Assembly (NCBI RefSeq): GCF_002750855.1
Contig: NZ_NWUC01000008.1
Coordinates: forward strand, 124,001-188,000
From: Neopararhizobium haloflavum
Lineage (GTDB): Bacteria > Pseudomonadota > Alphaproteobacteria > Rhizobiales > Rhizobiaceae
Length of the DNA stretch: 64,000 nucleotides
Direction: 5' to 3'
The position numbers and the translations under genes are program-made. This document shows positions 16,551-25,500 of this stretch, one piece after another. The notes beneath the pieces are model-generated. The model was not told where the DNA came from. It made no database searches and saw only the letters and a list, made by a program, of their open reading frames with translations. Position 1 is the first letter of the stretch; each line of letters begins with the position of its first letter.

Positions 16551-17501
16551 ATGAGAAAAACCATCGCAACGATGCTCGCCGCCACGGCGGCGCTTGCTCT
16601 TGCCGCCGGCACGGCCGGAGCCGAGACCCGCGTGACCTACAAGTCGGCCGCCGCCGGCACGGCCTACTACCAGATGGGCGTCGAGCTCTCCGAGGCGATC
16701 AAGGCCGGCACCGAAGGCGAGGTCATCCTGACGCTGGAGGAAAGCCAGGGCTCGGTGCAGAACGTCATGGAAACGGCGGCGCGCACGGGCAACTACGTCT
16801 TCACCACGCCGCCCGGCCTCGTGACGCAGGCGCTTTCCGGCGAAGGCCCCTTCGCTGAGCGCAACAGCCCGAACTTTCAGGAGATCCGCGGACTTTTCCC
16901 GATCCCGGCGATCACCATGCAGATCGTCGTGGCAGGTGAAGAAGGCGTCATCTCGCTCGACGATCTGGGGGGCAAGACCCTGCTGATCGGCCGCGGCAGC
17001 TTCGGCGCGCGCGAAGCCGAGCGCTACATGGAACTCTTCGATCTTGCCGACAAGATCGAAGTGGCCGACGCCGAGATCGGTGCCGGGCCGGATGCGCTGA
17101 AGAACGGGCAGATCGACGGCTTCGTCACGGCCGGTTCCTTTCCTTCGCCGAACGTCATTGAGACGGCGGCAAGCCTGCCGGTCAGCCTCGTATCGATGAC
17201 CGAGGAGCAGATCGCCGAGACGGGCGCGGCGCACCAGACCATCCCCGGCGGCACCTATTCGGGCATCGACGAGGACGTGGAGACGACATCCCTGCCGGTG
17301 ATCGCCTATACGACGTCGCAGATGGACGAAGAAACCGCCTACACGATCACCAAGACATTCTGGGACCGGCGCGAGGCGCTGGCGGAGACCTCGCCCTGGT
17401 GGGGCGGCATCACCGAAAGCATGGTCGCCAACATCGCCGGTGAAATCCATCCCGGCGCGTTGCGCTACTATGAGGAAGCCGGTATCGACGTGCCGCAATA
17501 A
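16551..17501 (+). CDS. TAXI-family TRAP transporter substrate-binding protein
   Basis: 316 residues starting at the ATG that follows CAGGGAGA; an in-frame ATG at 16533 is less likely. Signal peptide MRKTIATMLAATAALALAAG, cut near residue 24 (GAET). TAXI family features include KSAAAGTAYYQMGVELSEAI near the N-terminus, followed by ETAARTGNYVF, LLIGRGSFGAREAERY and the C-terminal ITKTFWD. It precedes a fused TRAP permease, the usual partner of TAXI proteins. Confidence 0.9.
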   Translation: MRKTIATMLAATAALALAAGTAGAETRVTYKSAAAGTAYYQMGVELSEAIKAGTEGEVILTLEESQGSVQNVMETAARTGNYVFTTPPGLVTQALSGEGPFAERNSPNFQEIRGLFPIPAITMQIVVAGEEGVISLDDLGGKTLLIGRGSFGAREAERYMELFDLADKIEVADAEIGAGPDALKNGQIDGFVTAGSFPSPNVIETAASLPVSLVSMTEEQIAETGAAHQTIPGGTYSGIDEDVETTSLPVIAYTTSQMDEETAYTITKTFWDRREALAETSPWWGGITESMVANIAGEIHPGALRYYEEAGIDVPQ

Positions 17502-17539
17502 CGAACGGACGGGGCGTGGGACGCTCCGGCGGGAAAGGC

Positions 17540-17561
17540 ACGGGCCGCTTGAGCGGCCCGT
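17540..17561 (+). terminator. Intra-operon stem-loop after the TAXI binding-protein gene
   Basis: Perfect arms ACGGGCCGCT (17540-17549) and AGCGGCCCGT (17552-17561) around TG (functionally a small loop CTTGAG), with TTGCG after it. Same placement as hairpins in four other importer operons of this window. Confidence 0.55.
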
Positions 17562-17585
17562 TGCGCATTTGAGGGAGGAAACACG

Positions 17586-19406
17586 ATGACGGGCGCGATG
17601 AAGACCGCGGCCTCCGACGGGCTTGCAGCGCCTGTCGGCCACAGGGCCGACAAGCGTGCGCATCCGGTCTGGATCGTGCTCGGCGCGCTCTCCGTCGCTT
17701 TCCATCTTGGACTGATCTTCTACGGGCTGGCGCCGGCGCTGGTCAGCCGGCCGATCCACATGGCGCTGGCCATGCCATGGATCCTCGTCTTTTCCGCGCG
17801 TGGACAAGCCGAGCGGCTGAGCGGAATGGCGCTGACAGCCCTTGGCGTCGCGGCGTGCGGCTATATCGCCCTCAACGAGGCGGCCATTGGCAGCCAGTAC
17901 GGCTTCGTCGAAGGCAACTTCCAGATGCTGCTCGGCGTCTTCCTTGTGCTTCTGGCGCTGGAAATGGCGCGCCGGGCGATCGGCTGGCCGCTGCCGATCG
18001 TCGCCGCCTGTGCGCTCGCCTATGGCGTCTTCGGCCAGTACATTCCCGGCGAGTTCGGCCATCCCGGCCTGCCGATGGCGAGCTTCATGGGCACTCTGAC
18101 GCTGGCGGAGGGCGGTCTTTGGGGGTCGCTGACGGGCGTCGGCGTCACCGTCGTGTCGATCTTCGTCATCTTTGGCGCGGTGCTCAACGCCGGTGAGGCG
18201 GGCAGCGGCTTCATGAACATCGCCAGTGCTTCGGCCGGGCGCCTGACGGGCGGTGCGGCCAAGGTGTCGGTGATTTCCTCGGCGCTGTTTGGCTCGATCT
18301 CCGGCTCGGCCTCGGCCAACGTCGCCTCGACCGGCGCGATCACCATGCCGACCATGGTGCGCCTCGGCTACCCGCGAAAGCTTGCCGGCGCCGTGGAAGC
18401 GGTGGCCTCGTCCGGCGGACAGATCATGCCGCCGCTGATGGGCGCGGGCGCCTTCGTCATGGTGGAACTGACCGGCACGCCCTATCCCGCCATCATGGCC
18501 GCGGCGATCCTGCCGGCGCTTCTCTATTTCCTCACCGTCTGGGTCGGCATCAACGCCTATGCGACGCGGTTCGACCTGCGCCCGCTGGAGCAAAGCCAGC
18601 AACCCTCGCGCCGGGATGTCGTCGTCACGTCGATGTTCTTCCTCATCCCCTTCGCGATTCTGATGGAGCGCATGTTCCATGCCGGAAACACGCCGCAATA
18701 TGCCGCTTCGATCGCGATTTTCGCCGGTGCGCTGCTGCTGTTCTTCAACGTGCGGCTGGAATTCTCCGTCGCCGGCTTCACAACGCGCATGGCCGACGCG
18801 CTGGTGACGGCGGGACGGCAGATCGCGCTGATTGCATCGATCATCATCTGCGCCTCGATCGTCATCGGCGTGCTCGCCATGACCGGGCTCGGCGTCAAGA
18901 TCACGTCGATGATCCTGTCGGTCGCCGGCGACCAGCTCTGGCCGGCGCTGCTCTTGACGGCGCTCGCCTGCCTGGTGCTCGGCATGGAGGTGCCGACGAC
19001 GGCGGCCTACGTGATCTGCGTTTCGGTCGCCGGGCCGGCCCTGACGGCGCTGGGGCTCGAACCGCTGCTGGCGCATCTCTTCGTTTTCTGGTTCGCGCTT
19101 CTGTCGACCATCACGCCGCCGGTGTGCGGGGCGGTCTTCATCGCGGCCGGGATGATCGGCGAGAACTGGTTGAAGGTCGCCTTCACGGCGATGGCGCTCG
19201 GTGTCGGGCTCTACATCATCCCGCTCGCGATGATCGCCAACCCGGACCTGATCGGCTTCGGCGGGGCGCCCGGCATGGCGCTTCTGACGGCGCTGAAACT
19301 GGCGCTCGGCCTGACGGCGGTTTCCTACGGGGTCATCGCGCGCAAGGCATGGTATTGGCGCGCCGGCCTGACGATCACCGGGCTGGCCGTGATCTTCGTG
19401 GTCTGA
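17586..19406 (+). CDS. TRAP transporter fused permease (DctQ-DctM fusion)
   Basis: 606 residues, many hydrophobic helices. The N-terminal third corresponds to the small subunit and the rest to DctM. The DctM signature is SVISSALFGSISGSASANVAST, followed by SGGQIMPPLMGAGAFVM and EVPTTAAYVIC. Such fusions are standard partners of TAXI binding proteins. Substrate unknown; C4 and C5 dicarboxylates are reported for characterised relatives. Confidence 0.92.
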   Translation: MTGAMKTAASDGLAAPVGHRADKRAHPVWIVLGALSVAFHLGLIFYGLAPALVSRPIHMALAMPWILVFSARGQAERLSGMALTALGVAACGYIALNEAAIGSQYGFVEGNFQMLLGVFLVLLALEMARRAIGWPLPIVAACALAYGVFGQYIPGEFGHPGLPMASFMGTLTLAEGGLWGSLTGVGVTVVSIFVIFGAVLNAGEAGSGFMNIASASAGRLTGGAAKVSVISSALFGSISGSASANVASTGAITMPTMVRLGYPRKLAGAVEAVASSGGQIMPPLMGAGAFVMVELTGTPYPAIMAAAILPALLYFLTVWVGINAYATRFDLRPLEQSQQPSRRDVVVTSMFFLIPFAILMERMFHAGNTPQYAASIAIFAGALLLFFNVRLEFSVAGFTTRMADALVTAGRQIALIASIIICASIVIGVLAMTGLGVKITSMILSVAGDQLWPALLLTALACLVLGMEVPTTAAYVICVSVAGPALTALGLEPLLAHLFVFWFALLSTITPPVCGAVFIAAGMIGENWLKVAFTAMALGVGLYIIPLAMIANPDLIGFGGAPGMALLTALKLALGLTAVSYGVIARKAWYWRAGLTITGLAVIFVV

Positions 19407-19408
19407 CG

Positions 19409-19434
19409 AAGTATTGCCAAATGGCAGCATACTT
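19409..19434. promoter_or_regulatory. Imperfect palindrome upstream of the toxin-antitoxin pair
   Basis: AAGTAT...ATACTT arms flank an inner TGCC-AAAT-GGCA dyad; the right side has a 2-base bulge. It begins just after the stop of the TRAP permease and is probably the primary autoregulatory operator of the antitoxin. Confidence 0.55.
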
Positions 19435-19454
19435 CCTATATTCGGCCATATAGG
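19435..19454. promoter_or_regulatory. Second palindrome directly before the antitoxin ribosome binding site
   Basis: CCTATAT (19435-19441) and ATATAGG (19448-19454) are perfect 7-base arms around TCGGCC. The right arm runs into the AGGAG ribosome binding site of the antitoxin gene, so protein binding or RNA folding here could control its translation or transcription. Confidence 0.5.
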
Positions 19455-19464
19455 AGACCATGTC

Positions 19465-19878
19465 ATGCCTGCTCTTCTGCGCGTCGACAACCCGGCCGAT
19501 CCGTTCATTCCCTCGCCGATATCCGAGCCCGAAGCGGCGGCGATGTTTCGCGCCGTCGTCAATCTCCTTCGGCGCTGGGCGGTGACGGACGATGAGGCGG
19601 CGATCCTGCTCGATCTGCCGGTCAGGACCTATCGGCGCTGGAAGGCGGACGGACCGGGTCGGATCGACAGGGACGGCAAGGCGCGGCTATCCAACCTGAT
19701 GGGCATTCACAAGGCGCTGAGGATCATCTTTTCCGAACCGCAGCGCGGCTATGACTGGGTGCGCAAGGACAACGATGCGTTCGGCGGTCGTCCGGCGCTC
19801 GAGGTGATGCTTGGCGGCGAGCTGACCGATCTCATGCGGGTGCGCCGCTATCTCGACGCGGAGCGCGGCGGCTGGTGA
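19465..19878 (+). CDS. Xre/MbcA/ParS-type antitoxin
   Basis: 137 residues from the ATG at 19465, nine bases after AGGAG. An N-terminal helical DNA-binding region (DDEAAILLDLPVRTYRRWKADGPG) is followed by the C-terminal domain that ends ALEVMLGGELTDLMRVRRYLD. This is the ParS/MbcA toxin-binding region, whose GG-x7-VRRYLD-like tail blocks the partner's NAD pocket. It overlaps the RES toxin gene by four bases. Confidence 0.88.
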   Translation: MPALLRVDNPADPFIPSPISEPEAAAMFRAVVNLLRRWAVTDDEAAILLDLPVRTYRRWKADGPGRIDRDGKARLSNLMGIHKALRIIFSEPQRGYDWVRKDNDAFGGRPALEVMLGGELTDLMRVRRYLDAERGGW

Positions 19879-20582
19879 TCGTGCCGGATGCGGTCGGCGC
19901 CGCCGATGTCGACTGGCCTTCAGCGCGGCGCATCATACGCAGCGTGCATCCTCCCATCGATCTCTTCGAGGATATCGCCGATCCGGCCGACTGGCCGCTC
20001 TTGATCTCAGCCGAGCAGAAGACCAATCCGCGCCTGATGGAAACGATCGGGACGCTCGATCTCGTGCCGCCCGAACGCCGCGTCGGCGGGCCGGGGGCAA
20101 GCTATCTGATGGCTCCCTTCACCCATGTCAGCCGCGACCGCCCGAGCCGCTTTTCCGACGGTTCCTACGGTGTGCTTTATGTCGGCGATCGGTTCGAGGT
20201 CGCGCTGTTCGAAACGATCCATCACCACGGCAGGTTCATGGCGGCAACGCGCGAACCGCCGGGCTGGACCTCGCAATTTCGCGAGATCATCATGAAGGTG
20301 TCTGGCCGCCTGCATGATCTGCGGCCTCATGCGGAAGATGCGGTCTTCCATCCGGACGATTATGCCAACGCCCAGGTGCTCGGCGCACAACTGCGCCGAG
20401 GCGGCGCGCAAGGCGTCGTCTATCGCAGCGTGCGTTTCGAAGGCGGAGACTGCGCCGGCCTTTTCTACCCCGACCTGGCTGCCGATGCGGCGCAGGGCCG
20501 CCACCTCGATTATCACTGGAACGGAAGCGCCGTCGATTTCTGCCGTGACCGCGACAATGGCGCGATCTTCCAGATCGTCTGA
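19875..20582 (+). CDS. RES-domain toxin
   Basis: 235 residues, starting with a GTG inside the antitoxin stop (GTGA). The RES triad is visible: Arg in RRIIRSVHPP, Glu in ALFETIHHHGR and Ser in YRSVRFEGG. RES toxins degrade NAD+ by phosphorolysis or hydrolysis and cause growth arrest. The four-base overlap and antitoxin-first order are typical. It lies between two importer modules and is convergent with a LysR gene. Confidence 0.9.
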   Translation: MIVPDAVGAADVDWPSARRIIRSVHPPIDLFEDIADPADWPLLISAEQKTNPRLMETIGTLDLVPPERRVGGPGASYLMAPFTHVSRDRPSRFSDGSYGVLYVGDRFEVALFETIHHHGRFMAATREPPGWTSQFREIIMKVSGRLHDLRPHAEDAVFHPDDYANAQVLGAQLRRGGAQGVVYRSVRFEGGDCAGLFYPDLAADAAQGRHLDYHWNGSAVDFCRDRDNGAIFQIV

Positions 20583-20618
20583 TCCAGGACCCTTTCACGC
20601 CTGCACAGACGTGGCCGT

Positions 20619-21644
20619 TCAGGTGGCGCGGTAGTCGCGCTCGGCGATCGGCAGCGCCTCGATGCGCTGATGCAGCAGATCGAGCATCGCGCGCTCGGCC
20701 CTGTTGTGGTGAGTCTTGGGGTTGTGCACGACATAGATGTCGATCGCCGGCAAATTGTCATAGGGCGGCAGGGGCCAGAGCAGCCCGGCATCGACGTCGC
20801 GCCTTGCAACATGAACAGGCAGCGGCCCGATGCCGAGACCGGCGACGATCATGCGGCGCACTTCTTCCAGATTGGACGAGACCCCGACCACCTTCTCGCC
20901 AAGCTCTGCCTCGGCCCGCAGGAGCGTCACGGCCCGCAGCGCGTCTGTCAGCTGGTCGGTCTGGAAGGAGACCGACGTTTCGCCGCGCAGGTCCGACAGG
21001 GCAATGTCCTTGCGCCCGAACAGCCGGTGCTCCGGTCCACAGAAGAAGCCGAAATATTCGCGAAAGAGCCGCGCGTAGGAAAGGCGCGCGTCGCGCTGAT
21101 GGACGAGGCAGATGGCGAAGCTCGCCTGGCGCTGCAGCACCGCGGTGCCGGCATCGCGGCTCGTCATGACGTCGATCGACATCGTTGCCTGACGGTGCAG
21201 CCGATGAAAATCGGAGAGCACGCCATCAAGCAGCGGCGAGACGACATGGCTGGCAAGCGCCAGCGTGACATGCCCGCTGACCTCCTCGTCCATGTCGCGG
21301 ATCAACGTGGAAAGACGCGAAATCGTGCCGAAGATCTCCACGGCCTCGGCGTGGAGCATACGGCCGGCAGGGGTGACCTCGAAGCGTCCGCCGCCGCGCG
21401 CCACGAGCCGCTTTTCCAGCCGGTCCTCAAGGCGCCGCAGCGCATTGGAAACCGTCGGCTGCTTAAGGCGCAGCCGGTTGGCGGCGGCGGTGATGCCGTT
21501 CTCCTCGACGATGACCAGAAACGTGCGGATGAGGTTCCAGTCGAGGTCATAGGGCAATCGCGACAAACGATCGGCCACCGGGCGGGCAGCGGCGCGGCGG
21601 GCGACGGTGTGCCCATTCTCTGAATCTATCTTTTTCATTGTCAT
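20619..21644 (-). CDS. LysR-family transcriptional regulator
   Basis: 341 residues, with an N-terminal extension of about 30 polar residues before the winged helix (LDWNLIRTFLVIVEENGITAAANRL, KQPTVSNALRRLEDRL). The effector domain follows and ends in PLPPYDNLPAIDIYVVHNP. Divergent from the ABC binding protein at 21760 across a 115-base gap, so it is the likely regulator of the long operon to its right. Confidence 0.9.
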   Translation of the reverse strand: MTMKKIDSENGHTVARRAAARPVADRLSRLPYDLDWNLIRTFLVIVEENGITAAANRLRLKQPTVSNALRRLEDRLEKRLVARGGGRFEVTPAGRMLHAEAVEIFGTISRLSTLIRDMDEEVSGHVTLALASHVVSPLLDGVLSDFHRLHRQATMSIDVMTSRDAGTAVLQRQASFAICLVHQRDARLSYARLFREYFGFFCGPEHRLFGRKDIALSDLRGETSVSFQTDQLTDALRAVTLLRAEAELGEKVVGVSSNLEEVRRMIVAGLGIGPLPVHVARRDVDAGLLWPLPPYDNLPAIDIYVVHNPKTHHNRAERAMLDLLHQRIEALPIAERDYRAT

Positions 21645-21759
21645 TATCTATTTGAAGAATGCCGCCGGCTTTCGCAATGTCCATTTCCGGCCCGCTTCCG
21701 CATCAAGGCAAACGAGATAACGCGAAGGGCCTCCAGAATCGGGAAAAGGACCACTCAAG

Positions 21760-22545
21760 ATGATGAAGCAAATGGCACTGGCGGCAGCCGGTCTTGCGGT
21801 CTCGGCGCTGGCGCTCGGTGCGCCGGCAATGGCTGACGATCTCGCCGCCGTCAAGGAAGCAGGCGAATTGCGCATTGCATCGAGCGGGGCCTACCCGCCC
21901 TTCTCGCTGGTCAACGACCAGAACGAGGTCGTCGGCTTCGACGTCTCCATCGGCAAGGCGATCGCCGAGCGGATGGGTGTCGAGCCGGTTGTCACCACGA
22001 CGGCCTGGGACGGCATCATCGCCGGGCTGCTCGCCAACAAATACGACACGATCATCGGATCGATGTCGATCACGCCGGAGCGCGAGAAGGCGGTCGATTT
22101 CGTCGGGCCTTACTACCATGCCGGCCGTGCGATCTTCGTCACCGAGGATTCCGACGTTGAGACGCTGGAAGACCTTCAGGACGCCACGATCGGCGTCACG
22201 CTGGGCGAAACCCACGAAAAGTGGGCGCGTGAACAGAGCGACATGGGCTGGGATCTGCGGACCTACAAGGGCCTGCCGGAACTTCTGCTCGAACTGGAGA
22301 ACGGCCGGATCGAGGCGATGGTCATCGATTCCATTCCGGGCCGCGTGGCGATCACCAAGGAGGGGCGCCCGATCCGCGAACTGGAACTGCCCGATCTCGA
22401 AGGCGGCAGCGTCGAAGTCGGTATCGCCATCCGCAAGGACAATCCGGAACTGAAAGCCGCGATGCAGGAAGCGCTGGATGCCATCATGGAAGACGGCACC
22501 TACGAAGACATCGCGATGGAGTGGGTCGGCGCCGACATTCGCTGA
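21760..22545 (+). CDS. ABC transporter substrate-binding protein, polar amino acid family (SBP_bac_3)
   Basis: 261 residues with a signal peptide (MMKQMALAAAGLAVSALALG, cut near residue 25 at AMADD). The family-3 pattern is clear in SSGAYPPFSLVNDQNEVVGFDVSIGKAIAERM, GLLANKYDTIIGSMSITPER and a C-terminal EDIAMEWVGADI. This family usually binds amino acids or amines. First gene of the 14-kb run. The LysR gene is divergent upstream and a stem-loop follows. Confidence 0.93.
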   Translation: MMKQMALAAAGLAVSALALGAPAMADDLAAVKEAGELRIASSGAYPPFSLVNDQNEVVGFDVSIGKAIAERMGVEPVVTTTAWDGIIAGLLANKYDTIIGSMSITPEREKAVDFVGPYYHAGRAIFVTEDSDVETLEDLQDATIGVTLGETHEKWAREQSDMGWDLRTYKGLPELLLELENGRIEAMVIDSIPGRVAITKEGRPIRELELPDLEGGSVEVGIAIRKDNPELKAAMQEALDAIMEDGTYEDIAMEWVGADIR

Positions 22546-22556
22546 TCTGAGGCAAC

Positions 22557-22588
22557 CCGCCGTCCGGTCATCTCCTGCCGGGCGGCGG
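22557..22588 (+). terminator. Stem-loop with T-rich tail after the ABC binding-protein gene
   Basis: Arms 22557-22567 (CCGCCGTCCGG) and 22578-22588 (CCGGGCGGCGG) pair with one U-G wobble, followed by CTCTTTTCC. It probably reduces read-through into the rest of the operon, giving excess binding protein. Confidence 0.6.
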
Positions 22589-22620
22589 CTCTTTTCCTGC
22601 TCCGTACTATCGAGAAAACA

Positions 22621-23412
22621 ATGAATCCCATCTACGGAAAGCTGACCTGGGAAGAGGTCCGCGACGCCGACAAGGACCGCGTCGTCATCCTGCCGGTCTC
22701 GGCGACGGAAGACCACGGGCCGCACATGGCGCTCGACACCGACACCGTGCTCGGCACCTCGGTCGCCGAGGGGGTGGCCAAGGCGGCGCCGGACGAGGTC
22801 TTCGTGATGCCGACCATCCCCTACGGCTTCAACGAGCACCACAAGGATTTTCCAGGCGTCATCTGGATACAGCCGGAAACGCTGATCGCCTTCGTCACCG
22901 ACGTGACAAAGTCGCTCGCCCATCACGGCTTTCGCCGCATCCTCTTGCTGAACAGCCACGGTTCCAACCATGCAGTGCTGGATCTTGCGGCGCGCAAGAC
23001 GGTGATCGAGACCGAGATCATCTGCGTTTCGGCGTCCTACTGGAACCTGATGTCGGACCGGATCAACGAGATGCGCAAATCGCCGACGGGCGGCATCGCC
23101 CATGCCTGCGAATTCGAGGCGGCGATGTACATGCATCTCGACCCCGACCACATCTACCCGGAGAAGGCCGCGAGCCAGATCATCCACGATCCGGAAAGCC
23201 GATATTTCAACCTCGATCTGGCTGCCGGCGGCAGCCGCGCCATGCTGATGCGCTGGTGGTCGGCCCAGTCGCCGGACGGCACCATGGGCGATCCGACCGT
23301 CGCCGATGCGCAAACCGGCAAGCGCTTCTACGAGGCGGCGGTGGAGGAAACGCTCGGCCTTGTACGCGAGATGCGCAAGCTGCCGATCCTCAAGCGCGTC
23401 GACCACCACTGA
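22621..23412 (+). CDS. Creatininase-family amidohydrolase
   Basis: 263 residues, near the typical family length. Metal-binding motifs are present: Glu/His/Asp in TEDHGPHMALDTDT, His in NSHGSNHAV, and Glu in HACEFEAAMY. The family hydrolyses cyclic amides (creatinine), formamides (FAPy pyrimidines) or mycofactocin-type peptides. Lying between the binding protein and permease genes of an amino-compound importer, it probably acts on the imported substrate or an early intermediate. The exact amide is unknown. Confidence 0.88.
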   Translation: MNPIYGKLTWEEVRDADKDRVVILPVSATEDHGPHMALDTDTVLGTSVAEGVAKAAPDEVFVMPTIPYGFNEHHKDFPGVIWIQPETLIAFVTDVTKSLAHHGFRRILLLNSHGSNHAVLDLAARKTVIETEIICVSASYWNLMSDRINEMRKSPTGGIAHACEFEAAMYMHLDPDHIYPEKAASQIIHDPESRYFNLDLAAGGSRAMLMRWWSAQSPDGTMGDPTVADAQTGKRFYEAAVEETLGLVREMRKLPILKRVDHH

Positions 23413-23419
23413 GCCCGGC

Positions 23420-24070
23420 ATGGATTTCGCGCTGATCGCCAAAGTCTGGACGTTCTTCGCCGCAGCGGCATGGGTGACGCTCCAGATATCCGCGCTGGCG
23501 ATCTGCCTTGGCCTGTGCCTCGGCTTTGCGGCAGCACTCGCCAGCATTTCGCGAAACGTGTTGCTGCGGTTTCCGGCACGCGTCTATGTCAGCATCTTTC
23601 GCGGCACGCCGGCGCTGATCCAGCTTTTCCTGCTCTACTACGGCGGACCGCAGATCGGCCTTCAGCTCGGACCGTTCGAAGCGGGGGTGATCGGGCTCGG
23701 CATCAACATCGGCGCTTACATGACCGAATCGATCCGCGGCGCGATCCTCGCCGTGGAGAAGGGCCAGATGGAAGCCGCGCGGTGTCTCGGTCTCGGCCAC
23801 GTCCAGTCGATGCGCAACGTGATCCTGCCGCAGGCGTTGCGCCTGATGGTGCGCCCGCTCGGGGTCAACGCGGTGGCGCTGATCAAGGGCTCGGCGATCG
23901 TGTCGACCATCTCCGTGGTCGAACTGACCTACACCGCGCACCGCTACATCTCCTCGACCTACAAGCCGTTCGAGATGTTCATCCTGGCGTCGCTCTTCTA
24001 CCTCGTCATCGTTTCCGTCGTTTCCTTCGCGGTGAACAGGATCGATGAACGCGTGGCGCTGGAGAGCTGA
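23420..24070 (+). CDS. Amino acid ABC transporter permease (HisM/GlnP family)
   Basis: 216 residues from the ATG at 23420, seven bases after the creatininase-family stop. About five helices and the EAA loop EAARCLGLGHVQSMRNVILPQALR typical of polar amino acid permeases. FRGTPALIQLFLLYYGG is also a family signature. It pairs with the second permease two bases downstream. Confidence 0.93.
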   Translation: MDFALIAKVWTFFAAAAWVTLQISALAICLGLCLGFAAALASISRNVLLRFPARVYVSIFRGTPALIQLFLLYYGGPQIGLQLGPFEAGVIGLGINIGAYMTESIRGAILAVEKGQMEAARCLGLGHVQSMRNVILPQALRLMVRPLGVNAVALIKGSAIVSTISVVELTYTAHRYISSTYKPFEMFILASLFYLVIVSVVSFAVNRIDERVALES

Positions 24071-24072
24071 CG

Positions 24073-24729
24073 GTGGGTCTCGATTTCTCCATTCTCGCCG
24101 GCTACGAAGGCGTGCTCGTCCAGGGCGCGATATGGACGGTCGGACTGACCGTCGCGTCCATCGTGCTCAGCCTCGTCATCGGCACGCTGATGGCCGTCTT
24201 CCGGCTCAGCGGCATGAGGATCGTGCGCTGGCCGGTGTCCTTCGTGATCTGGCTCTTCATGGGCACGCCGCTGCTGCTGCAGCTTTATCTCATCTATTTC
24301 GGGCTGGTGCAGATCGGCCTCGATCTCAACGCGTTCACCGCCGGCGTCATCGCGCTCAGCCTGCATTTCGCGGTCTATGACGCAGACATCATCCGCGCCG
24401 GCATCGTGGCGGTCGACAAGGGCCAGTACGAGGCGGCGCGCAGCCTCGGCCTCTCGCACGCCCAGGCGATGCGCAAGTCGATCGTGCCGCAGGCGCTCTA
24501 CAATGTCGCCCCCGCGCTCGGCAACATGATGATCGCGCTGTTGAAGGAGAGTTCGCTGGTCTCCGTCATCGGCGTCATGGAACTGACGCTGTCGGCGCAA
24601 CGCGCGATCAGCGACACCTTCCGCCCGTTCGAATTCTACCTCGCTGCGGCGGTGATCTACTATGTCCTCAACCTGGTTCTCGAGCAGGCGGTCAAGGCCG
24701 TCGAACGACGCTCGGCCAAGTACCGTTAG
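24073..24729 (+). CDS. Amino acid ABC transporter permease (HisQ family)
   Basis: 218 residues from a GTG two bases after the preceding stop. Family motifs: FMGTPLLLQLYLIYFG and the EAA loop YEAARSLGLSHAQAMRKSIV. Forms a heterodimeric channel with the first permease. Confidence 0.92.
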   Translation: MGLDFSILAGYEGVLVQGAIWTVGLTVASIVLSLVIGTLMAVFRLSGMRIVRWPVSFVIWLFMGTPLLLQLYLIYFGLVQIGLDLNAFTAGVIALSLHFAVYDADIIRAGIVAVDKGQYEAARSLGLSHAQAMRKSIVPQALYNVAPALGNMMIALLKESSLVSVIGVMELTLSAQRAISDTFRPFEFYLAAAVIYYVLNLVLEQAVKAVERRSAKYR

Positions 24730-24736
24730 GCAGACG

Positions 24737-25498
24737 ATGAGCAACGACCCCATCATCCGCATCAAGGATCTGCACAAGAGCTTCGGTCCGGTCGAAGTGC
24801 TCAAGGGCATCGACATGGATGTCGCGCCCGGTCAGATCGTCGCGCTGATCGGCCCGAGCGGCTCGGGCAAATCGACACTGCTGCGCACGATCAACCAATT
24901 GGAGGACGTCACCTCTGGCGAGATCTTTTTCGATGGCGCGCTGGTCAACAGGGACCTGCCGCACCGCCAGCGCGAAAAGCACCTGAACCGGCTGCGCCAG
25001 GACATCGGCATGGTGTTCCAGCACTTCAACCTTTTCCCGCACCTCACCGCCATCGAGAACGTGACGATGGCACCGGTGCTGCTCGGCCGGCAGACGAAGA
25101 CGCAGGCGCTGGCCGAGGCGCGCGCGCTTCTCGAGAAGGTCGGCCTCTCGGACCGGGCCGACTACTATCCTTCGCGCCTGTCGGGTGGCCAGAAGCAACG
25201 TGTCGCGATCGCCCGCGCGCTCGCCATGAACCCGAAGGCGATGCTGTTCGACGAGGTGACTTCGGCGCTCGATCCCGAACTCGTCGGCGAGGTCAACAAG
25301 GTCATGAAGCAGCTCGCTCAGGAGCACATGACCATGATCATCGTGACGCACGAACTGCGCTTCGCCTCCGATGTCGCCGACCATGTCGTCTTCATGGCGG
25401 ACGGGGTCGTGGTCGAGGAAGGTCCGCCTGACGCGCTCTTTCGCGCACCACAGCACGAACGCACCAAAGCCTTCCTCCAGCAGGTCTTCGAGGGTTGA
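24737..25498 (+). CDS. Amino acid ABC transporter ATP-binding protein (GlnQ/HisP family)
   Basis: 253 residues. Walker [11 protein letters not shown]-loop GMVFQHFNLFPH, signature [15 protein letters not shown], and switch His in THELRF. The Walker B end is MLFDEVTSALD, with Val instead of the common Pro after the catalytic Glu. Powers the importer encoded just upstream. The gene ends two bases before the aminotransferase start. Confidence 0.94.
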   Translation: MSNDPIIRIKDLHKSFGPVEVLKGIDMDVAPGQIVALIGPSGSGKSTLLRTINQLEDVTSGEIFFDGALVNRDLPHRQREKHLNRLRQDIGMVFQHFNLFPHLTAIENVTMAPVLLGRQTKTQALAEARALLEKVGLSDRADYYPSRLSGGQKQRVAIARALAMNPKAMLFDEVTSALDPELVGEVNKVMKQLAQEHMTMIIVTHELRFASDVADHVVFMADGVVVEEGPPDALFRAPQHERTKAFLQQVFEG

Positions 25499-25500
25499 GA

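Noticed and set aside
16449..19562. Very long open frame on the minus strand opposite the TAXI/TRAP genes
   Set aside because: It is antisense to two clear transporter genes and its translation is Arg/Asp/His-rich low-complexity text without domains, a usual artefact of GC-rich coding DNA.
21703..23547. Long minus-strand frame across the ABC binding protein and creatininase-family genes
   Set aside because: Both plus-strand genes have strong family motifs and starts; the antisense translation shows no recognisable domain.
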